Virus record (IMG/VR): IMGVR_UViG_3300020172_002301
Span: 1 to 46,284 of that record
Length of the DNA stretch: 46,284 nucleotides
DNA from: a virus
Strand: one strand, 5' to 3'
Shown here: piece by piece, positions 1 to 6,867 of the stretch
Layout: each line of letters begins with the position of its first letter
Numbering within the stretch: position 1 is the stretch's first letter
Notes under the pieces: model-generated
Told to the model about the DNA's origin: nothing
What the model saw: the letters and a program-made list of their open reading frames with translations, nothing else
The model's database searches: none
Translations under genes and position numbers: made by a program

Positions 1-72
1 AACACAAGTGGTTGGAGTTTAGATGTGGTAATGGAACGAATGGAAGTGTTTTATAACAAATACACCTCGTAA
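1..72 (+). CDS. C-terminal end of an upstream gene (partial)
   Basis: Reading frame 1 is open from the first base to a TAA at 70-72 and gives a 23-residue tail ending in FYNKYTS. A strong terminator hairpin begins 19 bases later, which supports this as a true gene end. The tail is too short to assign a function. Confidence 0.6.
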   Translation, partial: NTSGWSLDVVMERMEVFYNKYTS

Positions 73-90
73 GTTTGATTGATTTTAACC

Positions 91-122
91 AAACCCTCAC
101 CCAAAAAGGTGGGGGTTTTTTT
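91..122 (+). terminator. Rho-independent terminator
   Basis: A 10-bp stem (AACCCTCACC with GGTGGGGGTT, one G-T pair) around a short A-rich loop is followed by a run of T. It closes the partial gene at the left edge. Confidence 0.85.
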
Positions 123-130
123 GTTTCTAC

Positions 131-176
131 TCAGAACCCTCGACGGGAATTCCATCACGGATTTTGGTTGGCAACC
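131..176 (+). repeat. TTTGGC-family dispersed repeat, divergent copy
   Basis: A GC-rich segment after the terminator ends in GGATTTTGGTTGGCAAC, the signature of a repeat family found about 20 times in the first 11.5 kb. It lies between terminator and promoter, as most other copies do. Confidence 0.55.
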
Positions 177-251
177 GCCAAACTATATTCGGAAGGAGAC
201 TCACATCCGAGATGGTCCGTCAAAAAAATTTTAAAAAAAAGTATAAAAAAA

Positions 252-283
252 TTTGGATTATACTAAAAATTGTTTTATCTTTG
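252..283 (+). promoter_or_regulatory. Bacteroidota-type promoter
   Basis: TTTG at 252-255 (-33 element) and TATCTTTG at 276-283 (-7 element) are separated by 20 bases. The same arrangement recurs ahead of most genes here. It drives the gene starting at 307. Confidence 0.85.
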
Positions 284-306
284 TGTCTCACTAAAACCTA
301 TTAATA

Positions 307-513
307 ATGACAAGACAAGAAGTTGTGGATTTAATCTATCAACACATCCAAACGGAAAATGAAATGGGGTTACCTCCCAATAGAAGTTGGGAAGGAATTT
401 TTGAAGGTGAAGAATGGGTAGATGAATGTATTAAGAGTGGATTTACATTATTCCAATTACAGAATGAATTGTTTAACGAAGCGATTAATTTGTTTTTGGA
501 AAACGAAGAATAG
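307..513 (+). CDS. small phage protein of unknown function
   Basis: A 68-residue acidic protein (MTRQEVVDLIYQ...). It starts at an ATG 24 bases after the -7 box and has its own terminator 6 bases after the stop, so it is a one-gene transcription unit. I see no catalytic or metal-binding motif. The helix-rich composition and isolated cassette are typical of phage early accessory proteins; the function is not recognised. Confidence 0.8.
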   Translation: MTRQEVVDLIYQHIQTENEMGLPPNRSWEGIFEGEEWVDECIKSGFTLFQLQNELFNEAINLFLENEE

Positions 514-518
514 AATAA

Positions 519-545
519 GACCTCAACATTAGTTGGGGTTTTTTA
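519..545 (+). terminator. Rho-independent terminator
   Basis: ACCTCAAC and GTTGGGGT form an 8-bp stem with a 4-base loop, followed by a T tract. It ends the single-gene unit at 307-513. Confidence 0.85.
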
Positions 546-550
546 TTACC

Positions 551-600
551 ACCAGATTCTGATGACCCCAGCTCAGGTGAAAATAGGTTGGCAACAAAGT
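551..600 (+). repeat. TTTGGC-family dispersed repeat
   Basis: It contains CAGATTCTGATGACC, then CTCAGG, then ATAGGTTGGCAACAAAG, matching the family layout (CTCAGG block, GG block, TTGGC end). It sits between the terminator and the next promoter. Confidence 0.65.
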
Positions 601-652
601 TTAAAAAAAGTATAAAAAAAATTTGGTTATACCGAAAATAGATGTATCTTTG
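580..652 (+). repeat. 73-bp perfect direct repeat, copy 1 (promoter module)
   Basis: Bases 580-652 are identical to 5050-5122. The duplicated block runs from the end of the dispersed repeat through both promoter elements and stops exactly at the last base of the -7 box. The same regulatory module was therefore copied recently in front of two unrelated genes. Confidence 0.9.
622..652 (+). promoter_or_regulatory. Bacteroidota-type promoter
   Basis: TTTG at 622-625 and TATCTTTG at 645-652, spacing 19. It drives the group 673-1406. Confidence 0.85.
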
Positions 653-672
653 ATTTATAAAATTAATTAAAA

Positions 673-894
673 ATGATAAAGTCAATTAACAAAAAATCAA
701 AAAAAATTGAAATAGATTTAACCGGTCCCGAAGGTAACGCCTTTGTCCTATTAGGATACGCGGATAGATGGTCAAAACAACTTGGATTAGATTCCAAAAA
801 AATTCAAAAAGAGATGATGAGTGGGGATTACGACAACTTGGTTGGCGTGATGGACAAACACTTTGGTTCTTTTGTAACATTTTACACCAATTAA
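673..894 (+). CDS. conserved-type small phage protein, unknown function
   Basis: A 73-residue protein with a very basic N terminus (many Lys up to residue 12), then DLTGPEGNAFVLLGYA and an amphipathic C-terminal half. The LTGPxGNAF segment resembles small proteins I know from large phages, but no function is established to my knowledge. It is first in a run with the genes at 907 and 1119 (gaps of 12 and 5 bases), all served by the duplicated promoter at 622-652. Confidence 0.8.
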   Translation: MIKSINKKSKKIEIDLTGPEGNAFVLLGYADRWSKQLGLDSKKIQKEMMSGDYDNLVGVMDKHFGSFVTFYTN

Positions 895-906
895 AATAAA
901 ATAGAT

Positions 907-1113
907 ATGTCAAAAAAACAAAAATTCGATGTAATTTCTCCCGATGGATTTTCAATCCATTTCTCTGACACTTACAAAACAAGAGAGGAGGCAATCACTG
1001 CCTTTTGTGAATGGAAAAAAAGGTATGAAACACAAGGGTATTATAGTTCCGCGAAATACGGAAAAATTCCTTTGGATGAATTAGAAAACTATTGTGAAAT
1101 TATTAAAATCTAA
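907..1113 (+). CDS. small phage protein, unknown function
   Basis: A 68-residue protein opening MSKKQKFDVISPDGF, with the pattern of a small beta-sheet followed by a helix. It contains a segment reading YKTREEAITAFCEWKKRY, seen in many short phage and Bacteroidota proteins. No catalytic motif. It is co-transcribed between 673-894 and 1119-1406. Confidence 0.8.
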   Translation: MSKKQKFDVISPDGFSIHFSDTYKTREEAITAFCEWKKRYETQGYYSSAKYGKIPLDELENYCEIIKI

Positions 1114-1118
1114 AACCA

Positions 1119-1406
1119 ATGACAACAACACAATTAATCAAAGGAATTCAAAAGGTATTAAAACGCCGTGGTAACTTAACCACGGCGGATATGGAGATGA
1201 ATTGTTCTCCTATCTACACCTACAATGACAAAAACCATTTCAGTACGATTGAGAGGTTCAATATGGAAGAAGTGGAAGTTGTAACCTATATCCACGAAAT
1301 GGAAGTGGATGTGTTCAAGGTGTCATACAAACACCTCGACTACGATTTACTATTCGAAATCCATAAAGAGTTAACGACCTTCGACAATCAGATGGTCTCA
1401 ATTTAG
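1119..1406 (+). CDS. small phage protein, unknown function
   Basis: A 95-residue acidic protein (MTTTQLIKGIQKVLKRRG...) that starts 5 bases after the previous stop. Its last codons and TAG stop lie inside a copy of the dispersed repeat (CAATTTAGATTGGC), so the repeat may have supplied the present C terminus. No function recognised. Confidence 0.75.
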   Translation: MTTTQLIKGIQKVLKRRGNLTTADMEMNCSPIYTYNDKNHFSTIERFNMEEVEVVTYIHEMEVDVFKVSYKHLDYDLLFEIHKELTTFDNQMVSI

Positions 1407-1416
1407 ATTGGCGAGA
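1389..1416 (+). repeat. TTTGGC-family repeat overlapping a gene end
   Basis: CAGATGGTCTCAATTTAGATTGGCG matches the 3' half of the family consensus with one change. It provides the stop codon of the gene at 1119-1406 and ends 6 bases before the next -33 box. Confidence 0.5.
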
Positions 1417-1421
1417 AAGTA

Positions 1422-1452
1422 TTTGTAAAAAAGAAAAAGTATTATATCTTTG
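1422..1452 (+). promoter_or_regulatory. Bacteroidota-type promoter
   Basis: TTTG at 1422-1425 and TATCTTTG at 1445-1452, spacing 19. It drives 1474-2174. Confidence 0.85.
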
Positions 1453-1473
1453 TATTACTAAATAAAATTAATT

Positions 1474-1722
1474 ATGTCAGTATCAGTAGACCCAAAAATA
1501 CTCGTTCAATGGAGTACCAAAGCGAAAGAAGTCCTAAAAGGAAAAACAATAGTAGATGTCCGTTACTTAAACGACAAGGAAATGGAAATGATGGGTTGGT
1601 ATAAACGACCTATATGTTTCTTCCTAAACGATGGAACAAGTTGTATCTTATCAATGGATGATGAAGGTAACGATGGAGGTTCTTTATTCTACGGAAAGGA
1701 CGGCGTATTACCAACTTTGTAA
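1474..1722 (+). CDS. small phage protein, unknown function
   Basis: An 82-residue protein with the segment MGWYKRPICFFLNDGTSC, followed by an acidic glycine-rich stretch (DDEGNDGG). It reads like a small beta-rich domain with no visible active site. First gene after the promoter at 1422-1452; the next gene follows after 20 bases. Confidence 0.8.
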   Translation: MSVSVDPKILVQWSTKAKEVLKGKTIVDVRYLNDKEMEMMGWYKRPICFFLNDGTSCILSMDDEGNDGGSLFYGKDGVLPTL

Positions 1723-1742
1723 ACCAATTAAAAAAATAAATC

Positions 1743-2174
1743 ATGTCAAAAATTCAAAAAAAAGATGTAGTAGGTGTTTCCCAACACTTGGGTATTTTAT
1801 TAACCGAAGAACAAATCCAATGGGTATTGGATAACTACGATAGTCATGAACAACAAGACCCTAATGGGAATTGGGCTTTGATTGTTGAACAAATGTTGTA
1901 TGACATTCCCGGTGAGAAGTTTGATTTCTACGTTGACCAAAAGGTAACAACTTGGATGAGAACTCGTTTCTCTGTTGTATCACAAAACATAGAGGAAGCA
2001 AGACAATTATCAGTTAATGTTGTTAAAGAGGGTGGAACTTCGGGTTTACCTTGGGATGAGGTTGATGACACAAAAGAAATTATGTCGTTAGTTGATAACG
2101 GAGGTTTCTCAACGGAAGAAATCTTTGAACATGACGGAGTTGTCGTGTATCACAATGGGGACGATATTAATTAA
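1743..2174 (+). CDS. phage protein, unknown function
   Basis: A 143-residue acidic protein. The N-terminal 50 residues (LTEEQIQWVLDNYDSH) look helical; the C-terminal third is Asp/Glu-rich and ends GDDIN. Second gene of the unit begun at 1474. A strong terminator lies 85 bases downstream. No enzyme motif seen. Confidence 0.8.
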   Translation: MSKIQKKDVVGVSQHLGILLTEEQIQWVLDNYDSHEQQDPNGNWALIVEQMLYDIPGEKFDFYVDQKVTTWMRTRFSVVSQNIEEARQLSVNVVKEGGTSGLPWDEVDDTKEIMSLVDNGGFSTEEIFEHDGVVVYHNGDDIN

Positions 2175-2259
2175 AAATACACTTGACAAATTGAAAAGTA
2201 TTCGATAAATTTTAGATATACAATTACAATTTCATAGTTTGTAGTTTGTGTTTGGTTAC

Positions 2260-2289
2260 AAAAAGGGGTAGGTTTCTATCCCTTTTTTT
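2260..2289 (+). terminator. Rho-independent terminator
   Basis: AAAAAGGGGTA and TATCCCTTTTT form an 11-bp stem (one G-T pair) around a 6-base loop, ending in T. It closes the unit 1474-2174. Confidence 0.85.
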
Positions 2290-2320
2290 ATGTCTAAAAA
2301 CCTCTGAAACCCTTGATTTT

Positions 2321-2361
2321 ACTACGCCTGGTCGAAACTGGACGATTTAGTTTGGCAACAA
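2321..2361 (+). repeat. TTTGGC-family dispersed repeat
   Basis: CGCCTGGTCGAAACTGGACGATTTAG... ends in the exact core GATTTAGTTTGGCAACA. It lies between the terminator at 2260-2289 and the promoter at 2386. Confidence 0.65.
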
Positions 2362-2385
2362 ATATTTAAAATATTCTAAAAAAAA

Positions 2386-2417
2386 TTTGGATATTCCGTA
2401 TAAACGTTTTACTTTTG
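2386..2417 (+). promoter_or_regulatory. Bacteroidota-type promoter
   Basis: TTTG at 2386-2389 and TACTTTTG at 2410-2417, spacing 20. It drives the ParB-like gene at 2458. Confidence 0.8.
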
Positions 2418-2457
2418 TATCTCATTTAAATTATTCACTAAAATCAAAAAAAAAAGT

Positions 2458-3216
2458 ATGAAGAATTTTTCAGTTCAACACACGACCAATCTTGGTCAAT
2501 TCAAGTTCCACGATGTTAATCGTGATTTATCTAAAACGGCTTCAAAGACACGTATCAAACGTATCGCTGAGTCAATGATGCAAGACGGACTAATGAAAGT
2601 TCCAATCATCGTAACCTCAAAGTTTATTGTAGTTGACGGACAACATCGTTTGGAAGCAGCAAAAATTGCGGGTAAAGGTATTTGGTTCATCGTTGATACG
2701 TCAATCGTCAACACAAGTAAAGGTGTATTCGACGCCGCTCGTAAATTCAATTGTAATATGAAAGAGTGGAGTAAAGAGGACTACATTCACGGGTTTGTTA
2801 ATCAAGGTAACAAATCTTACGAAATCTTGGACAAGTTCGGTAAGAAGTTTCCAATGTTCTCTTTGACTGAACGTATTATGATGTTGAGTGAGAAACCTGG
2901 TAACTACGTTGAGAAGAATGACTTTGCTTCGGGTAAGTTCGTTGTTCACAATCTTGACAGAGCAAACCAATTAGCAGAAGGTTTCTTGAAACTTCGTCCG
3001 TATTTTGACGGATATAACAAATCAGTATTTGTTCGTACATTACTTTCCTTAATGGAAAAGAAACCCGAATTTATTTTTGAAGAGTTCGTTCACAAAGTAA
3101 GTGTTCGTCCCGACTTGATTAAAGTTTGTGGTGATAAGAAATCGTGTGGTCTTATGGTTGAGGAAATCTACAACTATAAAAGACCAGCATCTAAAAAACT
3201 TAACCTACGTTTTTGA
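2458..3216 (+). CDS. ParB/sulfiredoxin-fold nuclease-domain protein
   Basis: A 252-residue protein. Residues about 20-90 carry the ParB N-terminal pattern: a helix (RIKRIAESMMQDGL), PIIV, then VVDGQHRLEAAK, the conserved GxHR motif that binds or hydrolyses nucleotides in ParB and sulfiredoxin-like folds. The remaining 160 residues are helical and lack a recognisable helix-turn-helix. No ParA neighbour is present, so a partition role is unlikely. Such stand-alone ParB-fold proteins are common in phages, and their functions are mostly inferred (nucleases, modifiers of host factors). Single-gene cassette with its own promoter and terminator. Confidence 0.85.
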   Translation: MKNFSVQHTTNLGQFKFHDVNRDLSKTASKTRIKRIAESMMQDGLMKVPIIVTSKFIVVDGQHRLEAAKIAGKGIWFIVDTSIVNTSKGVFDAARKFNCNMKEWSKEDYIHGFVNQGNKSYEILDKFGKKFPMFSLTERIMMLSEKPGNYVEKNDFASGKFVVHNLDRANQLAEGFLKLRPYFDGYNKSVFVRTLLSLMEKKPEFIFEEFVHKVSVRPDLIKVCGDKKSCGLMVEEIYNYKRPASKKLNLRF

Positions 3217-3240
3217 TTTAGTGAATATGGGTTAGTAATT

Positions 3241-3272
3241 AAGGGGTAGTTCTTCGGAACTCCCCTTTTTTT
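3241..3272 (+). terminator. Rho-independent terminator with TTCG loop
   Basis: AAGGGG-AGTTC pairs with GAACT-CCCCTT (one bulged T) around a TTCG tetraloop, followed by T. It closes the ParB-like gene. Confidence 0.9.
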
Positions 3273-3290
3273 GTGTTCTTTTTTTCTTGA

Positions 3291-3333
3291 GAACCTCGCC
3301 GGGGTCCGAGAATCTGATTTTAGTTTGGCACGG
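3291..3333 (+). repeat. TTTGGC-family dispersed repeat
   Basis: ACCTCGCCGGGGTCCGAG then AATCTGATTTTAGTTTGGCA. It keeps the CTC..GGGGTCC and TAGTTTGGCA blocks of the family and again follows a terminator. Confidence 0.7.
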
Positions 3334-3389
3334 ATATCCACATATAGATGTGAATAATCTAATAAAATGTACACTTTTTTATCTAAATG

Positions 3390-3421
3390 TTTTTTTTAAC
3401 TAAAAAAAGTTTATATCTTTG
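3390..3421 (+). promoter_or_regulatory. promoter with degenerate -33 element
   Basis: A perfect TATCTTTG lies at 3414-3421. At the expected -33 position there is only a T run (TTTT at 3390-3393). It drives the gene at 3446. Confidence 0.65.
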
Positions 3422-3445
3422 TCTAAATCAAATAATCTCAATACA

Positions 3446-3817
3446 ATGATTAAGAAACCTCGAAAGACCACGGTTAATTCTTTGAAGAAGTCTCTTCAAG
3501 AAATTAAAGAATGTCTGAATGAAAGTGTACCTAACCTTAATAGTAGAGATACGGTTGGTTTAAAGTTTTCAAGAGTTGGTACTCGTTATCAAATTGAAAA
3601 CTCTCCAATTCCACCTAATGATACTATTGGGTTACAGCTTGAACGTTCATTTAATGAATTTATGAAAAAGCTTAACGTTAATTATAGTGGTGTTAAGTTG
3701 GAAGGTTCAATGGTTCTCACTACAAAAATTGATATGTTTATGGTTGGATATAACAACTATATTCGTAACGGAAAAAAGATTACGAAATCCACTCATTCTA
3801 TTGATGGTATGTTATAA
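3446..3817 (+). CDS. phage protein, unknown function
   Basis: A 123-residue basic protein (MIKKPRKTTVNSLKKSLQ...). The frame also has an upstream TTG at 3419, but that lies inside the -7 promoter box, so the ATG at 3446, 24 bases after it, is chosen. The first half is Lys-rich and helical, the second half looks beta-rich. No known motif. Single-gene cassette with its own terminator. Confidence 0.75.
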   Translation: MIKKPRKTTVNSLKKSLQEIKECLNESVPNLNSRDTVGLKFSRVGTRYQIENSPIPPNDTIGLQLERSFNEFMKKLNVNYSGVKLEGSMVLTTKIDMFMVGYNNYIRNGKKITKSTHSIDGML

Positions 3818-3845
3818 GCTTTGTTCAAGTACGTTTAATTGGTTA

Positions 3846-3880
3846 AAGTCCCTGGCGAAAGCTGGGGATTTTTTTTGTTT
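3846..3880 (+). terminator. Rho-independent terminator
   Basis: AGTCCCTGGC and GCTGGGGATT pair over 10 positions (three G-T) around a GAAA loop, followed by eight or more T. Confidence 0.85.
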
Positions 3881-3930
3881 ACTGGATTCTGACCTGGATT
3901 CACAGGAGGGATTTTGTTTGGCGTATTGCA
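3881..3930 (+). repeat. TTTGGC-family dispersed repeat
   Basis: GGATTCTGACCTGGATTCACAGG then GGGATTTTGTTTGGCGTA. A further CAGGGTGGGACCTCAGG block at about 3964-3980 looks like a 3'-truncated second copy. Confidence 0.6.
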
Positions 3931-4018
3931 ATAATGTTTAAGTCGGCCAATCTAAATTCGTTCAGGGTGGGACCTCAGGTGTCTTCAGAAAAATTATTTT
4001 AAAATAATTTAAAAAAAG

Positions 4019-4050
4019 TTTGGTATAATGAAAATACTTTTATATCTTTG
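4019..4050 (+). promoter_or_regulatory. Bacteroidota-type promoter
   Basis: TTTG at 4019-4022 and TATCTTTG at 4043-4050, spacing 20. It drives 4073-4837. Confidence 0.85.
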
Positions 4051-4072
4051 TTGAAATATTAAACCAATAGTA

Positions 4073-4837
4073 ATGAACTACAAGAACAAAGCACAAGCAA
4101 AAAGAGAAACGGGAATCAATTATTTAGGTTCCGTAAACCTCACTACTAAACACGCTAAGGCGTACAAGTACGATGAGTTAACCTATAGTCTATATCTTGC
4201 ACCCGCCAAGATGAGTGGATATGAGGTTTGTCCGATGAGAAACAAAGAGTGTACGGCACTTTGTTTGAATGAGTCGGGAATGAATCGAATGAATATGAAC
4301 GGTGATATGATTAACAATTCTAGAATTTTAAAAACTAAATTGTTTTTCGAAAACCGTGAATATTTTATGAATTGGATGGTAGATGAAATTAAGTCGGCAA
4401 AATTAAAAGCCGAAAAGTTGGGGTATAGATTTAGTATACGATTAAATAATACCTCAGACATTTCACCCGAATCATTTCATATGGATGTTAACGGAGAAAG
4501 AAAAAACATTTTACAATTGTTTTCAGATGTGATGTTTTATGACTACACAAAAGTACCGAAGAGAAAAGAGTTAGTTTCAAAATATGAGAACTACGATTTA
4601 ACCTTTTCATTTAGTGGTGACAATTTCACAGAATGTTTAAGTATGTTAGATAACGGAGTAAGAGTCGCCGTTGTTTTCAAAAACAAATTACCCGAAACAT
4701 TTTGGGGTAGAAAAGTAATCGATGGTGACCTTTACGATATGAGGTACAAAGATGAGAAGGATGTTATAATAGGGTTGAAGTACAAAGTAACAAGAAAACG
4801 ACCCGATAAAGAAAGTAGGTTTGTAGTTTCAATTTAA
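4073..4837 (+). CDS. GP88-family phage protein
   Basis: A 254-residue protein with the layout of the phage gene-product-88 family: an N-terminal SLYLAPAKMSGYEVCP segment, the Cys pattern CPMRNKECTALCLNESG, then a conserved RLNNTSDIS stretch and a C-terminal FSGDN region. The four clustered cysteines at about 53-65 suggest metal or iron-sulfur binding, which is an inference. The biochemical role of the family is not established to my knowledge. Single-gene cassette with a strong promoter and an immediate terminator. Confidence 0.8.
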   Translation: MNYKNKAQAKRETGINYLGSVNLTTKHAKAYKYDELTYSLYLAPAKMSGYEVCPMRNKECTALCLNESGMNRMNMNGDMINNSRILKTKLFFENREYFMNWMVDEIKSAKLKAEKLGYRFSIRLNNTSDISPESFHMDVNGERKNILQLFSDVMFYDYTKVPKRKELVSKYENYDLTFSFSGDNFTECLSMLDNGVRVAVVFKNKLPETFWGRKVIDGDLYDMRYKDEKDVIIGLKYKVTRKRPDKESRFVVSI

Positions 4838-4843
4838 ATAAAG

Positions 4844-4868
4844 ACCCCTCAAAAATGAGGGGTTTTTT
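4844..4868 (+). terminator. Rho-independent terminator
   Basis: ACCCCTC and GAGGGGT form a perfect 7-bp stem around AAAAAT, followed by T6. Confidence 0.9.
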
Positions 4869-4900
4869 ATTGCTTGCTAGTTTTGCGCAGCTGTTTGCGC

Positions 4901-4936
4901 CGCACTGTAGCTCAGGTCGGAATTTGTTTGGCGGAG
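4901..4936 (+). repeat. TTTGGC-family dispersed repeat
   Basis: CGCACTGTAGCTCAGGTCGG then AATTTGTTTGGCG. Direct orientation. Confidence 0.6.
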
Positions 4937-4963
4937 ACAAACTCAATAAAATCAAGGGTTTCC

Positions 4964-5001
4964 GAAACGCCAAACTAAATCACCTGGCACTAAGCACCAG
5001 G
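4964..5001 (-). repeat. TTTGGC-family repeat, inverted copy
   Basis: Read on the minus strand this is GTGCCAGGTGATTTAGTTTGGCG, matching the family core. It is the only clearly inverted copy, and with the direct copy at 4901-4936 it could form a stem. Confidence 0.65.
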
Positions 5002-5049
5002 TTTGCTAGTTAAAACTGGCTGTTTGCTGCAACAGCAGCTGCAACAGTA

Positions 5050-5122
5050 AAAATAGGTTGGCAACAAAGTTTAAAAAAAGTATAAAAAAAATTTGGTTAT
5101 ACCGAAAATAGATGTATCTTTG
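5050..5122 (+). repeat. 73-bp perfect direct repeat, copy 2 (promoter module)
   Basis: Identical to 580-652. The identity ends at the last base of the -7 box; sequence on both sides differs. Confidence 0.9.
5092..5122 (+). promoter_or_regulatory. Bacteroidota-type promoter
   Basis: TTTG at 5092-5095 and TATCTTTG at 5115-5122, spacing 19. It drives 5144-5743. Confidence 0.85.
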
Positions 5123-5143
5123 TTTAAAATAAAATAATAAAAA

Positions 5144-5743
5144 ATGGGACAGTACTTTAAACCAGTAATTTTAGGTGATACTCCAAAGGATGGAGAACAC
5201 GAAACAGTTAAGTCGTGGATGTATTCACACAAATACGATAACGGACTTAAACTGATGGAACATTCCTATCAGGGAAACAACTTTGTATCGACCTTTGAAA
5301 AGGAATTGACACGAAGAGGAGAACATTACAAAAGTCGTGTAGTGTGGGCGGGTGATTATGCCGATGAGGAAAGAGGGTTAAAAATTATTCATGAGGAAAA
5401 AGAGTACGATGCAAATTTGTATTCCTTATGTAATGATGAAAACGAAATTTCACCAAAGGAATGTTCAACCAACGATTACCCATACATTGTAAACCACACC
5501 AAAAAATTGTTCGTGGATAAAAACAAAGTATCCGATGTTCCAGATTGGGAAGGTACAAAAATTCACCCTTTACCATTACTAACTTGTGAAGGTAACGGAA
5601 GAGGTGGTGGAGATTTTAGAGGTGAGAACGATTTAATCGGTTCTTGGGCGAGAGATGTCATTTCAGTAGAAAAGGAAAATCCAATGGTAACGAGTGGTAC
5701 TATGGATTATACCGAAATCATTTTTGATTTAATAGAGGGTTAA
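5144..5743 (+). CDS. conserved phage protein (MGQY-type), unknown function
   Basis: A 199-residue acidic protein opening MGQYFKPVI, with SWMYSHKYDNGLKLMEHSY and RVVWAGDYADEE. These segments recur in many phage and bacterial proteins of about this length that start MGQYY/FKP; no function is known to me. Single-gene cassette; the following GC-rich hairpin probably ends transcription. Confidence 0.8.
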   Translation: MGQYFKPVILGDTPKDGEHETVKSWMYSHKYDNGLKLMEHSYQGNNFVSTFEKELTRRGEHYKSRVVWAGDYADEERGLKIIHEEKEYDANLYSLCNDENEISPKECSTNDYPYIVNHTKKLFVDKNKVSDVPDWEGTKIHPLPLLTCEGNGRGGGDFRGENDLIGSWARDVISVEKENPMVTSGTMDYTEIIFDLIEG

Positions 5744-5749
5744 TCAAAC

Positions 5750-5796
5750 AACCCCCCTGAGGTAGGACCGACGGGGGGATTTTGTTTGGCAACAAA
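5750..5796 (+). repeat. TTTGGC-family repeat doubling as terminator-like hairpin
   Basis: CCCCCC at 5752-5757 and GGGGGG pair around the repeat's own TGAGGTAGGACC block and are followed by ATTTTG. The element then ends in GATTTTGTTTGGCAACA. In this copy the terminator and the repeat appear to be the same structure. Confidence 0.6.
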
Positions 5797-5819
5797 CTTC
5801 AAAAAAAGTGAAACAAAAA

Positions 5820-5851
5820 TTTGGTATAAAAGTAAAAGTGTTATATCTTTG
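5820..5851 (+). promoter_or_regulatory. Bacteroidota-type promoter
   Basis: TTTG at 5820-5823 and TATCTTTG at 5844-5851, spacing 20. It drives 5872-6464. Confidence 0.85.
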
Positions 5852-5871
5852 TATTACTAATTAATTAAATC

Positions 5872-6081
5872 ATGGACAAATATCAATGTACTAAATGTGA
5901 GTGGGAGGGAATGGAAGATGAATTAAAAGTTCAAATGAATCCCAATCCACACAACAGTCAAGACAAACACCTATACGAGGAGAATGGGTGTCCCGAATGT
6001 GGTTGTACCTTTTTGGTGAACCTAACGGAAGAAGATTATATTACTAATTGGGCTCGTACCGTAAATCCGAATGACCTATGA
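5872..6081 (+). CDS. small zinc-ribbon protein
   Basis: A 69-residue protein with two metal-binding knuckles: CTKC (residues 6-9, followed by W and G) and CPECGC near residue 40. This is the CxxC...CxxC pattern of rubredoxin-like zinc ribbons, so it probably binds one zinc ion. It may bind nucleic acid or protein; the sequence does not say which. Its stop overlaps the start of the next gene (ATGA), which implies coupled translation. Confidence 0.75.
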   Translation: MDKYQCTKCEWEGMEDELKVQMNPNPHNSQDKHLYEENGCPECGCTFLVNLTEEDYITNWARTVNPNDL

Positions 6082-6464
6082 GTAAAAGTATCAAAGTTCG
6101 TTTTAATCTCGGTAGAGGTAAAAACTTTATGAAGTGGAAAGTTACTTATCCCGACAGAGTGGAGTACCATAATCCTACCGATGTTCAGTTGGTAATGACT
6201 GATTGTGTTTTCAAGAATTACAAGGGTGTTGCCCAAAAGATTTTTGATGGAGGAGAGAAAGTGGTCTGTGCGTGGGTACTATGTAAGGACATTGTAATAC
6301 GTTCAACCGACTTCATTAAAGATGAGAGTAGGAGAGTTCGTTACAACCCAAGAGTTCAACCTAACTGGTTGTATGACGGACACATTATGGACAATGATGG
6401 TGTTCCACAAATACACACGATTGATTATGGGGTTTACATCTCGAAGGGAGATGGTGAACAGTGA
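6078..6464 (+). CDS. conserved phage protein, unknown function
   Basis: A 128-residue protein with FNLGRGKNFMKWKVTYPD near the N terminus and KIFDGGEKVVCAWVLCKD in the middle. I recognise this type from other phage and bacterial genomes but know of no assigned role. It overlaps the zinc-ribbon gene by 4 bases, so the two may act together. Confidence 0.75.
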   Translation: MSKSIKVRFNLGRGKNFMKWKVTYPDRVEYHNPTDVQLVMTDCVFKNYKGVAQKIFDGGEKVVCAWVLCKDIVIRSTDFIKDESRRVRYNPRVQPNWLYDGHIMDNDGVPQIHTIDYGVYISKGDGEQ

Positions 6465-6482
6465 AATTAGTCTGGCAACAAA
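6461..6482 (+). repeat. TTTGGC-family repeat, short copy
   Basis: GTGAAATTAGTCTGGCAACAAA keeps only the 3' end of the repeat and overlaps the stop codon of the gene at 6078-6464. Confidence 0.45.
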
Positions 6483-6494
6483 GTTCAAAATAAA

Positions 6495-6526
6495 TTTGGT
6501 ATAAAAGAATAATTGTTATATCTTTG
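6495..6526 (+). promoter_or_regulatory. Bacteroidota-type promoter
   Basis: TTTG at 6495-6498 and TATCTTTG at 6519-6526, spacing 20. It drives 6548-7428. Confidence 0.85.
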
Positions 6527-6547
6527 TAGAAACAAAAAATAAATAAA

Positions 6548-6862
6548 ATGGATAAGACAAAAGAACTTTACCGAAGTAAGGTACACAAGAGAGATAGTTC
6601 TCACGATGTAGTAATCATCCAAGACACCACAAGAGGTCAACTTGGGAGTAAATTAAAAATGACTTACGAAAGTTACAACGCGGTTGAACGATTTACAGGT
6701 GAACGACTTGTAGGTGGTAAATGGGAGTTTAACTTCTCGATGTCAGATTTGGGAGTATCATCCGATAGGTCTATGTATGTGAGTAGTGAAGAAAAAAGAC
6801 TATCACGAGCAGAGGACTTAATGAAAAAAGGAATAGAATTTTTTAACATTTTAAATCAATAA
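6548..6862 (+). CDS. small phage protein, unknown function
   Basis: A 104-residue charged protein (MDKTKELYRSKVHKRD...). The middle reads as beta-strands and the last 30 residues as a helix (RAEDLMKKGIEFFNIL). No known motif. It is followed after 5 bases by the MGLD-type gene. Confidence 0.75.
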   Translation: MDKTKELYRSKVHKRDSSHDVVIIQDTTRGQLGSKLKMTYESYNAVERFTGERLVGGKWEFNFSMSDLGVSSDRSMYVSSEEKRLSRAEDLMKKGIEFFNILNQ

Positions 6863-6867
6863 AAGTC

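Larger units (their letters stand above)
4838..5143 (+). other. 306-base intergenic region rich in repeats and hairpins
   Basis: No gene is visible. After the terminator come one direct and one inverted copy of the TTTGGC repeat, which pair as GTTTGGCG/CGCCAAAC. Next is a hairpin ACCTGG(9)CCAGGT at about 4982-5002, then GCTGTT/AACAGC-type palindromes at 5010-5048, then the duplicated promoter module. The GC content is clearly above that of the flanking genes. Confidence 0.7.

Noticed and set aside
75-266. 63-codon plus-strand frame after the left-edge gene
   Set aside because: It begins with TTG, runs straight through a strong terminator and a repeat copy and into the next promoter region; composition is not protein-like.
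2458-3216. Plasmid-type partition system
   Set aside because: The ParB-like domain has no ParA neighbour, no clear helix-turn-helix and no parS-like iterons beside it.
3690-3941. 84-codon plus-strand frame overlapping 3446-3817
   Set aside because: It is a shifted shadow of the real gene, crosses its terminator and has an unlikely composition.
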